Notes: generated by a model from the sequence alone, not told the origin. A stretch of 64,000 bases of DNA from UMGS1251 sp036666555 (GCA_036666555.1 JAVWVS010000009.1:1-64000), one strand, 5' to 3'; counted from the first letter of the stretch, positions 1 to 9,506 are shown. Made by a program: numbers and translations.

Positions 1-864
1 GGAATCAAGCAACTGGAAGCTATGGGCCCCCATGGTGAGATTATTATGGATTATTCGGTGTATGATGCCAAAGAAGCCGGATTTGATAAGGTGGTATTTG
101 TCATTCGAAAAGATTTAGAAGCGGATTTTAAAGAAGTGATCGGGAATCGCATGGAAAAGGTAATTGAGGTTGCCTATGCGTATCAGGAACTTTCGGACCT
201 TCCGGAAAAATACCGTGGACAATTTGGGGGACGAACGAAACCGTGGGGCACCGGACAAGCTATATTGTGTTGCAAAGAACTTGTAAAAGAGCCATTTCTT
301 GTCATCAATGCGGACGATTATTATGGAAAAGAAGCCTTTCAGGAGGCTTACCAGCATCTGATGGAGCAGAAACAAAGTGGAGATAAACTGCAGATCAGCA
401 TGGTAGGTTTCGTGTTGGGGAATACCTTAAGTGATAACGGTTCCGTAACCCGAGGCGTGTGTCAAGTGGATGAGCAGCATATGCTGACGGAGATCGTAGA
501 AACACACAACATTGTAAAGACTGAGACTGGAGCAGCGGTAGATTGTGAGGGAACGCTTATCCCCCTGGCAGGAACATCTGTGGTTTCTATGAATATGTGG
601 GGACTGACACCGGATATTTTCCCCATACTGGAAAAAGGATTCGAAGATTTTTTGAAAAAACTAGATAAGGAAACACTAAAAGGGGAGTACCTGCTTCCTA
701 CGATTATCGGAGATTTGTTAAAAGAAAAAGTAGTGGAAGTGATAGTACTTCATTCTATGGACAAGTGGTTTGGTGTTACTTACAAAGAAGATAAAAAGAC
801 GGTAGCAAGTGCGATTTTGCAACTCATTGCAGATCAGGTCTATCCCGAAAAATTATTTCTTTAA
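1..864 (+). CDS. Sugar-phosphate nucleotidyltransferase family protein (5' truncated)
   Basis: The frame is open from base 1, so the start and the N-terminal nucleotide-binding loop lie outside the window; the ATG at 22 is internal. The visible part begins with a KQ...GPHGEIIMDYS stretch that in this family follows the glycine-rich GxGxRxGG motif. INADDYYG, near residue 105 of the visible frame, fits the acidic metal-binding site of NTP-transferase folds, and the C-terminal WFGVTYKED is typical of the family. Such enzymes join a sugar phosphate or choline-type phosphate to a nucleotide in the cytoplasm; the substrate cannot be read from the sequence. There is a 48-bp gap to the next gene and no terminator is seen between them. 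Confidence 0.8.
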   Translation, partial: GIKQLEAMGPHGEIIMDYSVYDAKEAGFDKVVFVIRKDLEADFKEVIGNRMEKVIEVAYAYQELSDLPEKYRGQFGGRTKPWGTGQAILCCKELVKEPFLVINADDYYGKEAFQEAYQHLMEQKQSGDKLQISMVGFVLGNTLSDNGSVTRGVCQVDEQHMLTEIVETHNIVKTETGAAVDCEGTLIPLAGTSVVSMNMWGLTPDIFPILEKGFEDFLKKLDKETLKGEYLLPTIIGDLLKEKVVEVIVLHSMDKWFGVTYKEDKKTVASAILQLIADQVYPEKLFL

Positions 865-912
865 TCATCGCTGTTTTATAAAGCTTAAATTTGAAGACGG
901 GAAAGGGTTTTT

Positions 913-3297
913 ATGAACATGACGAAAAAAGAGGGAGTCAATGAAAAACTGAATCTGGATGCCATGACCGGATTGCTAAATCAATCTGCAATTTATGAAG
1001 AAGTGGATCAGCAGCTGCATAAACCACGAAGTCGTGGAGGTATTATCGTTCTAGATGTAGATGATTTCAAGAAAATCAATGATAATTATGGGTATTGGTA
1101 TGGAGATTATATGCTAAAACTCATCGGAGACCGGTTGTGCAAAGAAACAAGAAAGCAAGATCGAATCGGAAGAACAGGTGACAATAAATTCATGATTTTG
1201 TGTCCGGGCTGTGGAAAAGACAAAGTAGTCGCCTTGGCAGATAAAATATTGGCAAACTGTGGTGGATTCTCCAAAGAACATAATTTCAAAACCCCGGTTA
1301 CGGTTAGTATGGGAATTGCCATGTACCCGTATACCGGAAGAGATACGGATATGGTTGTGAAGAAGGCAGAAGCGGCCCTTTATTATGTGAAGCGTTCGGG
1401 CAAAAATGCATTTTCCTTGTTTCGTGATATCTTAGGCAAAAGTTCCGTTGGAGAAGTAGCTAAGGAGTCTATTTTTCCGGAATATGGAAGAGAACTTTCT
1501 TTTCAGGAAAATATTCAAACATCCATTGTATGGCGATTGCAGGATGAAGAAAATCTGGGCGAGAATATTCAGGCGATTTTAGAAAGAACTGCACTTTTTC
1601 TAGATGCAGAGTCGGCCAGCGTTCTGGAAGTGGATGTGCTTGGGAATTGCTTGTATTGTGCTTATGAATGGAGCCGGAATAGGGAATTGGCTTCGAATCT
1701 CAATCAATACTTGCTATACAGCAAAAGCGTGACCAACCAGTTTATTAATTATTATGAGATTGATCATCCCATGGTAGTATGCGAAAATGTAGAAAAAGAA
1801 GATATGGAAGATATTTATATCTATTCTTTAAAAAAGAACCATGTTGCGTCAGCAGTTCATATGGGGGTGTTCGTAGATGGTGTTTTGGCATATATTTTCC
1901 GATTCGAAAACTATCATAAACCAAGAAAATGGACGGAAGGGCAAATTTCATTTATCAAAGATGTATCTGAAAAAGTGGGAATGGTCCTTCATAAACATCA
2001 AGATAAATCTAGAATGGATTATTTTATGGACCGGTTTGTGAACTACGATGCGCTTACGAAACTTCCTACTTATGCAAAATTCAGAAGAGATGCACAGCGA
2101 CTGTTTAATGAGAATCCGGATGAGGAATATGTGATTATCTATACGGATTTTAAAAACTTTAAATATATCAATGATGCATTTGGATTTGCAGTAGGAGATG
2201 AGGTTCTTTGCGAATTTGCGGATTTTATGCGTACAGATAATAGTAAGATATTGCTGTGTCGAATTGCAGGGGATAGTTTTGCAGCACTGGGGTTGTCTGA
2301 CAGTCAGCAGCGTCTGATGAACGTGGTCAAAGATTGCAATCGATCATTAGAAGCAAAATTAAAACAGAAGTACTATGGAATGAATGTGGTGCTGGTAAGT
2401 GGGGTTTGTTTCTTTACAAAAGAAGAGGGCTTTGACGATGCCATTGACCATGCCAATTATGCCAGAAGAGAAGCCAAGAAAGATCCGAAAGGTGGAACCA
2501 TTCTTTTTGACGCCAAGATGAAAAAGGAGTTGCAACGTCAATCTACCATGCTAAATGCATTGGATCACGCTTTTGAGGTGGGGGAATTTCAAGTATATTA
2601 TCAACCGAAAATTTGTTTGCAGACAGATAAAATCGTGGGCGGAGAGGCTCTGATTCGATGGCATAAAGCAGATGGAAGTATTATTTATCCCGATGAATTC
2701 ATTCCTTTTTGTGAATCCAATGGAGTCATTACGCGAATCGACTATTTTGTATTAGAACAAACCTGTAAGATGCTTCGTCAGTGGCTGGATAAAGAAGAAA
2801 ACGTAGTTCCGTTATCCATTAATTTATCTAGACATGATTGTCTGCAACCCGGGTTCTTTAAAGATGTTTTAGAGGTAGTGAATCGCTATCAGATTCCTCA
2901 TGAATTATTGGAATTTGAAGTAACCGAATCCGTATTTTTGGAAGATGTCACAGCATTGGGCGAATTTTTACAATTTCTCTTAGATGCGGGGTTTGAAGTG
3001 TCCATCGATGATTTCGGTTCCGGGTATTCTTCCTTAAATGTACTTCCGGATATTCCGGCACATATTATTAAATTTGATAAAGTCTTTTTAAAAAATGAAA
3101 ATGGGGTCAAGGAAAGAATCTTGCTGCAACAATTAATTAAGACGGTGCAGATGTTAGGATTTCGAACGTTGTGCGAAGGAATTGAAAAGCAGGAACAGGC
3201 AGATTTTTGTAAAGGGATTGGTTGTGAACTATACCAGGGGTATTTGTTTTCTAAACCGATTCAGCGCATAGACTTTGAGAAAATGATTCAAAAATGA
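913..3297 (+). CDS. GGDEF-GGDEF-EAL protein, probable c-di-GMP phosphodiesterase
   Basis: This 794-residue protein has no signal peptide or membrane segment. Residues 15-165 form a GGDEF fold whose signature has decayed to TGDNKF (88-93). A GAF-like region follows at about 190-360, then a second degenerate GGDEF (AGDSF, near residue 452). The C-terminal EAL domain (about 545-790) keeps the catalytic pattern: EALIRW near 577, INLSR, EFEVTES, DDFGSGYSS near 698, a Lys in IIKFDK, and EGIE. I infer an active cyclic-di-GMP phosphodiesterase whose two GGDEF domains are inactive as cyclases and probably sense or scaffold. The ATG start follows a GGGAAAGG ribosome binding site. The short gap to the GH2 gene suggests co-transcription. 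Confidence 0.9.
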   Translation: MNMTKKEGVNEKLNLDAMTGLLNQSAIYEEVDQQLHKPRSRGGIIVLDVDDFKKINDNYGYWYGDYMLKLIGDRLCKETRKQDRIGRTGDNKFMILCPGCGKDKVVALADKILANCGGFSKEHNFKTPVTVSMGIAMYPYTGRDTDMVVKKAEAALYYVKRSGKNAFSLFRDILGKSSVGEVAKESIFPEYGRELSFQENIQTSIVWRLQDEENLGENIQAILERTALFLDAESASVLEVDVLGNCLYCAYEWSRNRELASNLNQYLLYSKSVTNQFINYYEIDHPMVVCENVEKEDMEDIYIYSLKKNHVASAVHMGVFVDGVLAYIFRFENYHKPRKWTEGQISFIKDVSEKVGMVLHKHQDKSRMDYFMDRFVNYDALTKLPTYAKFRRDAQRLFNENPDEEYVIIYTDFKNFKYINDAFGFAVGDEVLCEFADFMRTDNSKILLCRIAGDSFAALGLSDSQQRLMNVVKDCNRSLEAKLKQKYYGMNVVLVSGVCFFTKEEGFDDAIDHANYARREAKKDPKGGTILFDAKMKKELQRQSTMLNALDHAFEVGEFQVYYQPKICLQTDKIVGGEALIRWHKADGSIIYPDEFIPFCESNGVITRIDYFVLEQTCKMLRQWLDKEENVVPLSINLSRHDCLQPGFFKDVLEVVNRYQIPHELLEFEVTESVFLEDVTALGEFLQFLLDAGFEVSIDDFGSGYSSLNVLPDIPAHIIKFDKVFLKNENGVKERILLQQLIKTVQMLGFRTLCEGIEKQEQADFCKGIGCELYQGYLFSKPIQRIDFEKMIQK

Positions 3298-3318
3298 TTT
3301 GGAAATGAAGGCGATTTC

Positions 3319-5010
3319 GTGAAACAATTATATACCAGATGGGGAAAAGCATTGGAGCAGGAGCGGGTTTTGCAGGAGTATCCGCGACCACTTATGGAGC
3401 GGTCGGATTACGATAATCTAAACGGTCTCTGGGAATATGCCTTTTCAGAAGAAAAAAAGAAACCGGAGAAATATGACGGTGAGATTTTAGTACCGTTTTC
3501 ACCGGAAAGTGTTCTATCCGGCGTAAAGCGACAATTAAAACCACAAGAATATCTCTGGTATCGTAAAATACTGAAGGCAGCAGATGACCGGGAAGGGAAG
3601 CGTCTGCTGCTTCATTTTGGTGCGGTAGACCAAGCTTGTAAGGTCTATGTGGAAGGAAAAGAAGTCTATCGGCATGTGGGTGGATATCTTCCGTTTTCCA
3701 TAGATATTACGAAAGCGGTGAAGACCGGTGAGAATGAATTGGTGGTTCGGGTTCAGGATTATAGTGATACGTCCTATCATGCCAGGGGAAAGCAAAAATT
3801 AAAACGGGGCGGCATGTTTTATACAGCACAAAGTGGAATATGGCAGACGGTATGGATGGAAACGGTTCCCCAAGACTATATTCATGAACTGATTTGGACT
3901 CCGCTTTATGATAAGAAAGCCATTGCATTGCAAGTGGTCTCAAAGGATTCTCTGGCGGTACAAGTTCACATAGAAGGGGAAGAAATACCGGTACAGGGGA
4001 TGTCAAATGAGGAATTTACCATTCCATTGACCCAATTTCATCCTTGGACACCGGACAGCCCTTATCTTTACCGCGTGTCCGTTACTATGGGAAAAGACCG
4101 GGTGAAAAGTTATTTTGCCATGCGGATTTTTTCGGTGGAACCAGATCAAAAGGGTATCCCACGCATTTGTTTGAATCATAAAGAATGTTTTCAAAAGGGG
4201 GTATTGGATCAGGGATATTGGCCGGACGGGCTTTACACACCACCTTCTGATGCGGCAATGATTTACGATATTTTACAGATGAAGCAGATGGGATTTAATA
4301 TGCTACGCAAGCATATTAAGATTGAACCACAACGATGGTACTATCATTGCGACCGTTTGGGAATGATTGTATGGCAAGACATGGTCAATGGAGGGAGTAC
4401 TTACCAACACTGGTATGTCACCTATTTAGCGACTGCTTTTTCTAGACTGGGAGTGCGGGTGAAGGATTGCTATACCAAAGTTCTGGGCAGGAGAGAAAAG
4501 GCTGGTCGTCTGGAATTTATATTGGAAATGGAAGAAACGGTACATCTTTTGTATTCTCATCCAAGCATTTGTACCTGGGTGATTTTCAATGAAGGTTGGG
4601 GACAGTTCCAAACAAAAGACATGACGGCTCTTTTGAAAAAGCTGGATGCCACAAGGCTGATAGATCAGGCTAGCGGATGGTTCGACCAAGGTGGAGGGGA
4701 TGTGAAGAGCATTCATAATTATTTCTTTTCCCTTCGAATAAAGGCAGAAGAAAAAAGAGCCTTGGTACTATCGGAATTTGGTGGGTATTCCATGCGGGTA
4801 AGAGGACATTCTGCAAGCAGAAATGTTTACGGATATGGGGTATTTCACAGCAAAAAAAGATTGGGTCTGGCATACCATAAGATGATGGAGCAAGTCATTG
4901 GTCCCAAAATCCCACAAGGATTATGCGCAACGGTCTATACACAATTATCCGACGTGGAAGATGAGGTCAATGGAATGCTCACTTATGACAGAGCAGTTAG
5001 GAAAATTTAG
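3319..5010 (+). CDS. Glycoside hydrolase family 2 protein (short beta-galactosidase/glucuronidase type)
   Basis: The start is GTG, 21 bp after the previous stop. The 563-residue protein has the GH2 order: N-terminal jelly-roll sugar-binding domain (about 20-190, with WYRK and GGMFYTAQSGIWQTVWME), immunoglobulin-like domain (about 190-280), then a TIM barrel. The acid/base pair is Asn424-Glu425 in FNEGWGQ and the nucleophile is Glu486 in LSEFGGYS; both are intact, so activity is expected. There is no signal peptide, so it should act in the cytoplasm on an imported glycoside. It is shorter than LacZ (about 1020 residues) and lacks extra C-terminal domains. The substrate could be a beta-galactoside, beta-glucuronide or beta-mannoside. 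Confidence 0.88.
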   Translation: MKQLYTRWGKALEQERVLQEYPRPLMERSDYDNLNGLWEYAFSEEKKKPEKYDGEILVPFSPESVLSGVKRQLKPQEYLWYRKILKAADDREGKRLLLHFGAVDQACKVYVEGKEVYRHVGGYLPFSIDITKAVKTGENELVVRVQDYSDTSYHARGKQKLKRGGMFYTAQSGIWQTVWMETVPQDYIHELIWTPLYDKKAIALQVVSKDSLAVQVHIEGEEIPVQGMSNEEFTIPLTQFHPWTPDSPYLYRVSVTMGKDRVKSYFAMRIFSVEPDQKGIPRICLNHKECFQKGVLDQGYWPDGLYTPPSDAAMIYDILQMKQMGFNMLRKHIKIEPQRWYYHCDRLGMIVWQDMVNGGSTYQHWYVTYLATAFSRLGVRVKDCYTKVLGRREKAGRLEFILEMEETVHLLYSHPSICTWVIFNEGWGQFQTKDMTALLKKLDATRLIDQASGWFDQGGGDVKSIHNYFFSLRIKAEEKRALVLSEFGGYSMRVRGHSASRNVYGYGVFHSKKRLGLAYHKMMEQVIGPKIPQGLCATVYTQLSDVEDEVNGMLTYDRAVRKI

Positions 5011-5058
5011 GAGGCAATAATTATTTATACACAATCGAAAACACAAGAGGACATTGCC

Positions 5059-5943
5059 ATGAGCGTGTCCATTCACAATATGATTAGTAACACACTTTTA
5101 TCGGTATTAAAATTAATAGTAGGATGGATTGCACATTCCCAGGCAATTTTTTCAGACGGGATTCATTCTGCGGCAGATGTATTTGAAACGGTCATTGTCA
5201 TTATTGGTGTAAAATTATCTGCAAAGCCGGCAGATGAAGAACATCCTTACGGCCATGAACGATTTGAATGTGTGGCAGCACTTATTTTATCCACCATTCT
5301 TGGATTGACCGGTGCCGGCATTGGTATCGGTGGTATCGGGAAAATTATCGGGAAAGATTACAGTTCCTTGGCAGTTCCCGGAATTATAGCGGTATTTGTT
5401 GCCATATTTTCCATTCTTGTAAAAGAGGCTATGTATTGGTATACTAGAGTAAACGCAAAGCGAATTGGTTCTACGGCATTGATGGCAGATGCGTGGCACC
5501 ATCGATTGGACGCACTTTGTTCCGCCGGAAGTCTCCTTGGTGTAGTAGGCGCCAGATTGGGTGCTCCTATTTGTGATCCACTACTCAGTGTGATTATCTG
5601 TATCTTTATTATTCGTGCAGCCATTGAGATTTTCAAAGATGCGGTAGGCAAGATGGTGGATAAATCTTGCGGCAAGGAAGTCGTAGAACAGATTCGAGAG
5701 ACAGTAAGCAAACAGCAAGGGGTAATGGGCGTCGATAAAATCAGAACCAGATTGTTTGGAATGAAGATTTTTGTAGAAGTAGAGATTATGGCAGATGGGA
5801 ACTTCACACTTTATGAAACCCATGAAATTGCCGAAGCAGTTCATCATGCAATTGAGCAGGAGATTCCGGGAGTAAAGCATTGCATGGTACATGTCAATCC
5901 TTATTACCGTAGAGAGGGGGTTGAAACCACATGGATCAAATGA
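5059..5943 (+). CDS. Cation diffusion facilitator (CDF) family transporter
   Basis: This 294-residue membrane protein exports divalent metal (Zn, Fe, Mn or Co) by proton exchange. HSAAD (36-40, second membrane segment) and HHRLD in the fifth segment are the paired HxxxD metal sites of the family. The last 80 residues form the cytoplasmic ferredoxin-like domain. The listed ATG follows AAGAGGA, but the frame stays open upstream to an AGGAGG at 5009-5014 with ATT codons at 5020 and 5023 at ideal spacing. The true start may therefore be ATT, giving about 12 more residues. The 3' end overlaps the next gene by 13 bp, which suggests translational coupling. Confidence 0.92.
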   Translation: MSVSIHNMISNTLLSVLKLIVGWIAHSQAIFSDGIHSAADVFETVIVIIGVKLSAKPADEEHPYGHERFECVAALILSTILGLTGAGIGIGGIGKIIGKDYSSLAVPGIIAVFVAIFSILVKEAMYWYTRVNAKRIGSTALMADAWHHRLDALCSAGSLLGVVGARLGAPICDPLLSVIICIFIIRAAIEIFKDAVGKMVDKSCGKEVVEQIRETVSKQQGVMGVDKIRTRLFGMKIFVEVEIMADGNFTLYETHEIAEAVHHAIEQEIPGVKHCMVHVNPYYRREGVETTWIK

Positions 5944-6737
5944 TGGATGCCAAAACACCTGTGAAACAACGGGAAGTATTAAATTTCGCACTGGAAGTGG
6001 GCAGAGTTCTTTTAAAAAATGGAGCAGAAATCTTTCGTGTAGAGGAAACCATTGGACATATCTGTAAGAAATTCGATATTTCTTCGGTGGATACGTTTAT
6101 TATGAGCAATGGGATTTTTATTACCGCAGAATATGAAGGACAGGAAATGTTTGCAAAAGTGAAACATGTCCCCTTATCCAGTGTACATCTGGGAATCGTT
6201 ACCGAAGTCAACGATTTATCCAGAGAAATCTCTGCAGGGAAAATTAGTCTTGCAGATGCCGTGGAAAAACTAAAAGTGATTGAACAGTTACCACCGAAAA
6301 AGGGAAGGACCCGTATCGTAGCCGCCGGTCTGGGCAGTGGGTGCTTTTGCTATTTACTCCAAGGGACTTTTTGGGAAAGTATGGTAGCTTTTGGAATTGG
6401 AATGATGCTGTATGTATTCATTTTATTTGCAGAAAAGCATAAATTGACCAAAATTATCGTAAATATTGTAGGAGGGGCGCTAATTACGGTTCTGGCAATT
6501 GGTTTCAGCCTCTATTTCCCATATCCGGTGGGATTGGATCAAGTGATTATTGGTTCGATTATGCCGTTGGTGCCCGGAGTGGCATTTACCAACGCCATTA
6601 GAGATATTGCCAACAGTGATTTTATTTCCGGAACAGTACGAATGATAGATGCTTTGTTAGTGTTTGTTTATATTGCGATTGGGGTTGGATTTATACTGGG
6701 ATGTTACAGCAATTTGCTGGGAGGTATTTTAATATGA
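5931..6737 (+). CDS. Threonine/serine exporter, ThrE N-terminal type subunit
   Basis: This 268-residue protein matches the larger half of the split ThrE/YjjP-YjjB type exporter. A soluble N-terminal region (about 15-120) contains the family stretch GRVLLKNGAEIFRVEET and SVDTFIMSNGIFIT; five hydrophobic segments follow from about residue 125. The pair presumably exports threonine, serine or related small acids across the cytoplasmic membrane; in E. coli YjjP-YjjB this includes succinate, so the substrate here is open. It overlaps the CDF gene by 13 bp, and its stop codon overlaps the next start in an ATGA. Confidence 0.9.
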   Translation: MDQMMDAKTPVKQREVLNFALEVGRVLLKNGAEIFRVEETIGHICKKFDISSVDTFIMSNGIFITAEYEGQEMFAKVKHVPLSSVHLGIVTEVNDLSREISAGKISLADAVEKLKVIEQLPPKKGRTRIVAAGLGSGCFCYLLQGTFWESMVAFGIGMMLYVFILFAEKHKLTKIIVNIVGGALITVLAIGFSLYFPYPVGLDQVIIGSIMPLVPGVAFTNAIRDIANSDFISGTVRMIDALLVFVYIAIGVGFILGCYSNLLGGILI

Positions 6738-7204
6738 TTGCCAATTTGATACTTCCATTTTTGGGTACGATTGCATTTTCCATTTTGTTCAATGTGGATC
6801 GACGATTTTATTTTTGCTGTGGACTTACCGGAGCAATGGGCTGGATCTGTTATTGCTTTGCGAATCAGTACGCCACACCGGCCATCTGTTCTTTTTTGGG
6901 AACGATTGTAGTGGTGTTTTTATCTAGAATCTTTGCAGTATGGAAAAAATGTCCCATTACTGTGTTTCTGATATCCGGAATCTTTCCATTGGTACCCGGA
7001 GCAGCAGTGTATTTCACGGCGTATAATCTGGTTACCAATCATTTAACATTGGCTGCGGAAAAGGGGATTGGAGCCATGAAAATAGCATTTGCCATTGTCA
7101 TCGGAATCGTATTTGTGATATCACTTCCGAAAAAATGGTTTTTTATCAGCTACTGGAAACAGAAAAAGGACGAAAGCAATACCGAAATAAAGGTAAGAAG
7201 GTGA
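6734..7204 (+). CDS. Threonine/serine exporter, ThrE C-terminal type subunit (DUF3815-like)
   Basis: This 156-residue protein is nearly all membrane, with four to five hydrophobic segments and the family motif SGIFPLVPGAAVYFTAY. It is the second half of the split exporter encoded just upstream. The start is set at the ATG of the ATGA overlap, 9 bases after GGGAGG; the open frame runs further upstream but has no ribosome binding site there. The overlap argues for fixed stoichiometry with its partner. Confidence 0.9.
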   Translation: MIANLILPFLGTIAFSILFNVDRRFYFCCGLTGAMGWICYCFANQYATPAICSFLGTIVVVFLSRIFAVWKKCPITVFLISGIFPLVPGAAVYFTAYNLVTNHLTLAAEKGIGAMKIAFAIVIGIVFVISLPKKWFFISYWKQKKDESNTEIKVRR

Positions 7205-7235
7205 AAAAGAATAACTTGGAAAGGTGGGGAAAAGT

Positions 7236-8009
7236 ATGAAAGAAAACGGGTTGTGTCAATTGTTACAAGAGAGCAAGTATACGGTAGTGTTAAGTGGGTT
7301 TGGTATGCTGATTGAAAGTGGATATCCGGCATTGAGAGATGGAGAAGAATCTTATGATGTAGAACAAAAATATGGTTATTCTACAGAAGAAATTTTCCAT
7401 AGTGAATTTTTTTCCACGCGAAAAGAATTGTTTTTTGAGTTTTACCGAAATGAGGTTTTAAGCGTAACAGACCGGCCTGCCGGACGGTGTTTTTATGCCC
7501 TGGCAGAATTGGAACGAAGGGGTCTGATTCAGAGTGTAATTACAAGGAGAGTTTATGGGCTTCCCAAAAAGGCGGGATGTCAAAATGTGGTGGAGATGCA
7601 TGGAAGTGTTTACGAAAATTATTGTCCACATTGTGGAGAAAAGTATTCCATTGAATTTATGAAAAATAGTAAACGGGTACCACTTTGTACCAAATGTTCC
7701 ACTCCAATCAGACCCAATGTCACACTATTTGGGGAAATGGTAGATAATGCCATTATGACGAAAGCGGCAGAAGAGGTAGAAAAAGCAGATGTGCTTTTGA
7801 TTCTGGGGACCAATTTAAAGACCTACTTGTGTGAACAACTGGTTCGTTATTACCAAGGAGATAAAGTAATCCTGATTTCCAAAAATGAGCATTTTTCCGA
7901 TAAGCTCGCAGATCTAGTCATTCACCAAAGAGTAGATCAGACGCTGGATCATTTATTGGAGAGTCTGGATGCCGAAAAGTCTTGTAAGGGAAGAGAGAGT
8001 GGTATATAA
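7236..8009 (+). CDS. Sirtuin-fold protein with degenerate NAD-binding motifs
   Basis: This 257-residue protein has a Sir2 fold: the catalytic His motif EMHGSV, a zinc ribbon (CPHC...CTKC), then FGEMV and LGTNL where active sirtuins have GTSL. The NAD pocket is altered: the GAGxS motif reads SGFGM, GIPDFR reads GYPALR, and TQNID reads TRRVY. The Asn and Asp that contact NAD are therefore missing. It may bind a nucleotide without deacetylating, or use another substrate. The ATG at 7236 sits 6 bases after GGTGGGG; a GTG 12 bases upstream is less likely. The promoter of gltX overlaps its 3' end. Confidence 0.82.
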   Translation: MKENGLCQLLQESKYTVVLSGFGMLIESGYPALRDGEESYDVEQKYGYSTEEIFHSEFFSTRKELFFEFYRNEVLSVTDRPAGRCFYALAELERRGLIQSVITRRVYGLPKKAGCQNVVEMHGSVYENYCPHCGEKYSIEFMKNSKRVPLCTKCSTPIRPNVTLFGEMVDNAIMTKAAEEVEKADVLLILGTNLKTYLCEQLVRYYQGDKVILISKNEHFSDKLADLVIHQRVDQTLDHLLESLDAEKSCKGRESGI

Positions 8010-8010
8010 T
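7982..8010 (+). promoter_or_regulatory. Probable sigma-A promoter for gltX
   Basis: TTGTAA and TATAAT are separated by 17 bases and overlap the last codons of the sirtuin-like gene. The site lies 39 bases before the gltX start, so gltX can be transcribed apart from the upstream genes. Confidence 0.6.
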
Positions 8011-8048
8011 AACGATGGTGTCAAAATAAAACAGGAGTGTATGAGAAG

Positions 8049-9506
8049 ATGAGTAAAGTAAAAACAAGATTTGCGCCAAGTCCCACAGGGCGGATGCATG
8101 TGGGAAATTTAAGAACCGCATTATATGCGTATTTGATTGCGAAACATGAAGAAGGAACATTTATGCTCCGCATCGAAGATACGGACCAGGAACGCTTTGT
8201 GGAAGGTGCACTTGAAATTATATATCGTACGTTGGAACAGACCGGATTGGTCCATGACGAAGGACCGGATAAGGATGGTGGTGTGGGTCCCTATGTGCAA
8301 AGTGAGCGTCAGGCACAAGGACTTTACATGGAATATGCCAAGCAACTGATTGATCAGGGAGATGCTTATTATTGTTTTTGTGATAAAGAGCGATTGGAAT
8401 CCCTTCGTACTTCAGTATCGGAAGATGGAACGGAAATCATTGTATATGATAAGCACTGCCTTTCTTTGACCAAAGAAGAGGTGGAGGCGAATTTAGCATC
8501 CGGGAAACCGTATGTGATTCGTATTAATATGCCAAGTGAAGGGGAGACTACTTTCCACGATGATATTTATGGAGATATTTCGGTACCCAACGCAGAACTG
8601 GATGATATGATTTTAATTAAATCCGATGGATATCCCACCTATAACTTTGCCAATGTCATTGATGATCATTTGCAGTTTGTAACCCATGTAGTACGTGGCA
8701 ATGAATATTTGTCTTCTGCGCCAAAATACAACCGGTTATATGAAGCTTTTGGCTGGGAAGTGCCGATTTATGTACATTGTCCACTGATTACGGATGAGAC
8801 ACACAAGAAATTAAGCAAACGCTGCGGTCATTCTTCTTATGAAGATTTAATCGGACAGGGATATTTAACGGAAGCGGTGATTAACTTTGTAGCACTGCTT
8901 GGATGGAGTCCGGTAGATAATCGAGAAATCTTTTCTCTGGAAGAGTTGGTACAGGCATTTGATTATCATCATATGAGTAAGTCGCCGGCTGTTTTCGATA
9001 CGGTGAAATTGAAATGGATGAATGGGGAATATATTAAGGCTATGAGCTTTGATGATTTTTATCAGAAAGCAGAACCCATGATTAAAGAAGTGATTACAAA
9101 GGATTATGATTTGAAGAAAATTGCAGAAATGGTGAAAACCAGAATTGAAATTTTCCCCGATATTAAGGAGCAGATTGATTTCTTTGAGGAATTGCCCACC
9201 TATGATACAGCCATGTATACGCATAAAAAGATGAAGACCAATGAGGAAACTTCGTTAGAAGTCCTAAAAGAACTTCTCCCACTTTTTGAAGCCCAGGAAG
9301 ATTACAGTAATGATGGACTTTATGGGGTATTAAAGGGATATGTAGAGAAGAAGGGCTGTAAAAACGGATATGCTATGTGGCCGGTGCGTACTGCCGTATC
9401 AGGCAAACAGAACACACCCTGTGGAGCTACGGAAATTATGGAAATTATTGGAAAAGAAGAATCCATCCACCGGATGGAAGTGGCAATTGCGTTATTAAGT
9501 AAATAA
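8049..9506 (+). CDS. gltX: Glutamyl-tRNA synthetase
   Basis: This 485-residue class I synthetase charges tRNA-Glu (in many Firmicutes also tRNA-Gln, later amidated). The HIGH motif is HVGN (17-20) within FAPSPTGRMHVGNLRTA, and the KMSKS loop is KLSKR (254-258). The C-terminal anticodon-binding domain is present and the length is normal. The start chosen is the ATG followed by SKVKTRFAPSP; a GTG at 8037 is in frame but overlaps the AGGAG ribosome binding site. There is no room for a T-box leader between promoter and start. Confidence 0.97.
   Translation: MSKVKTRFAPSPTGRMHVGNLRTALYAYLIAKHEEGTFMLRIEDTDQERFVEGALEIIYRTLEQTGLVHDEGPDKDGGVGPYVQSERQAQGLYMEYAKQLIDQGDAYYCFCDKERLESLRTSVSEDGTEIIVYDKHCLSLTKEEVEANLASGKPYVIRINMPSEGETTFHDDIYGDISVPNAELDDMILIKSDGYPTYNFANVIDDHLQFVTHVVRGNEYLSSAPKYNRLYEAFGWEVPIYVHCPLITDETHKKLSKRCGHSSYEDLIGQGYLTEAVINFVALLGWSPVDNREIFSLEELVQAFDYHHMSKSPAVFDTVKLKWMNGEYIKAMSFDDFYQKAEPMIKEVITKDYDLKKIAEMVKTRIEIFPDIKEQIDFFEELPTYDTAMYTHKKMKTNEETSLEVLKELLPLFEAQEDYSNDGLYGVLKGYVEKKGCKNGYAMWPVRTAVSGKQNTPCGATEIMEIIGKEESIHRMEVAIALLSK

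Noticed and set aside
5358..5807. 149-codon minus-strand frame
   Set aside because: Lies entirely antisense to the CDF transporter gene and has no ribosome binding site.
7960..8048. T-box leader before gltX
   Set aside because: Only about 35 bases lie between the promoter and the start codon, too few for a T-box; no NGGUGG motif and terminator pair seen.
8865..9224. 119-codon minus-strand frame within gltX
   Set aside because: Antisense shadow rich in His, Ile and Phe with no start signal; gltX motifs explain the region.
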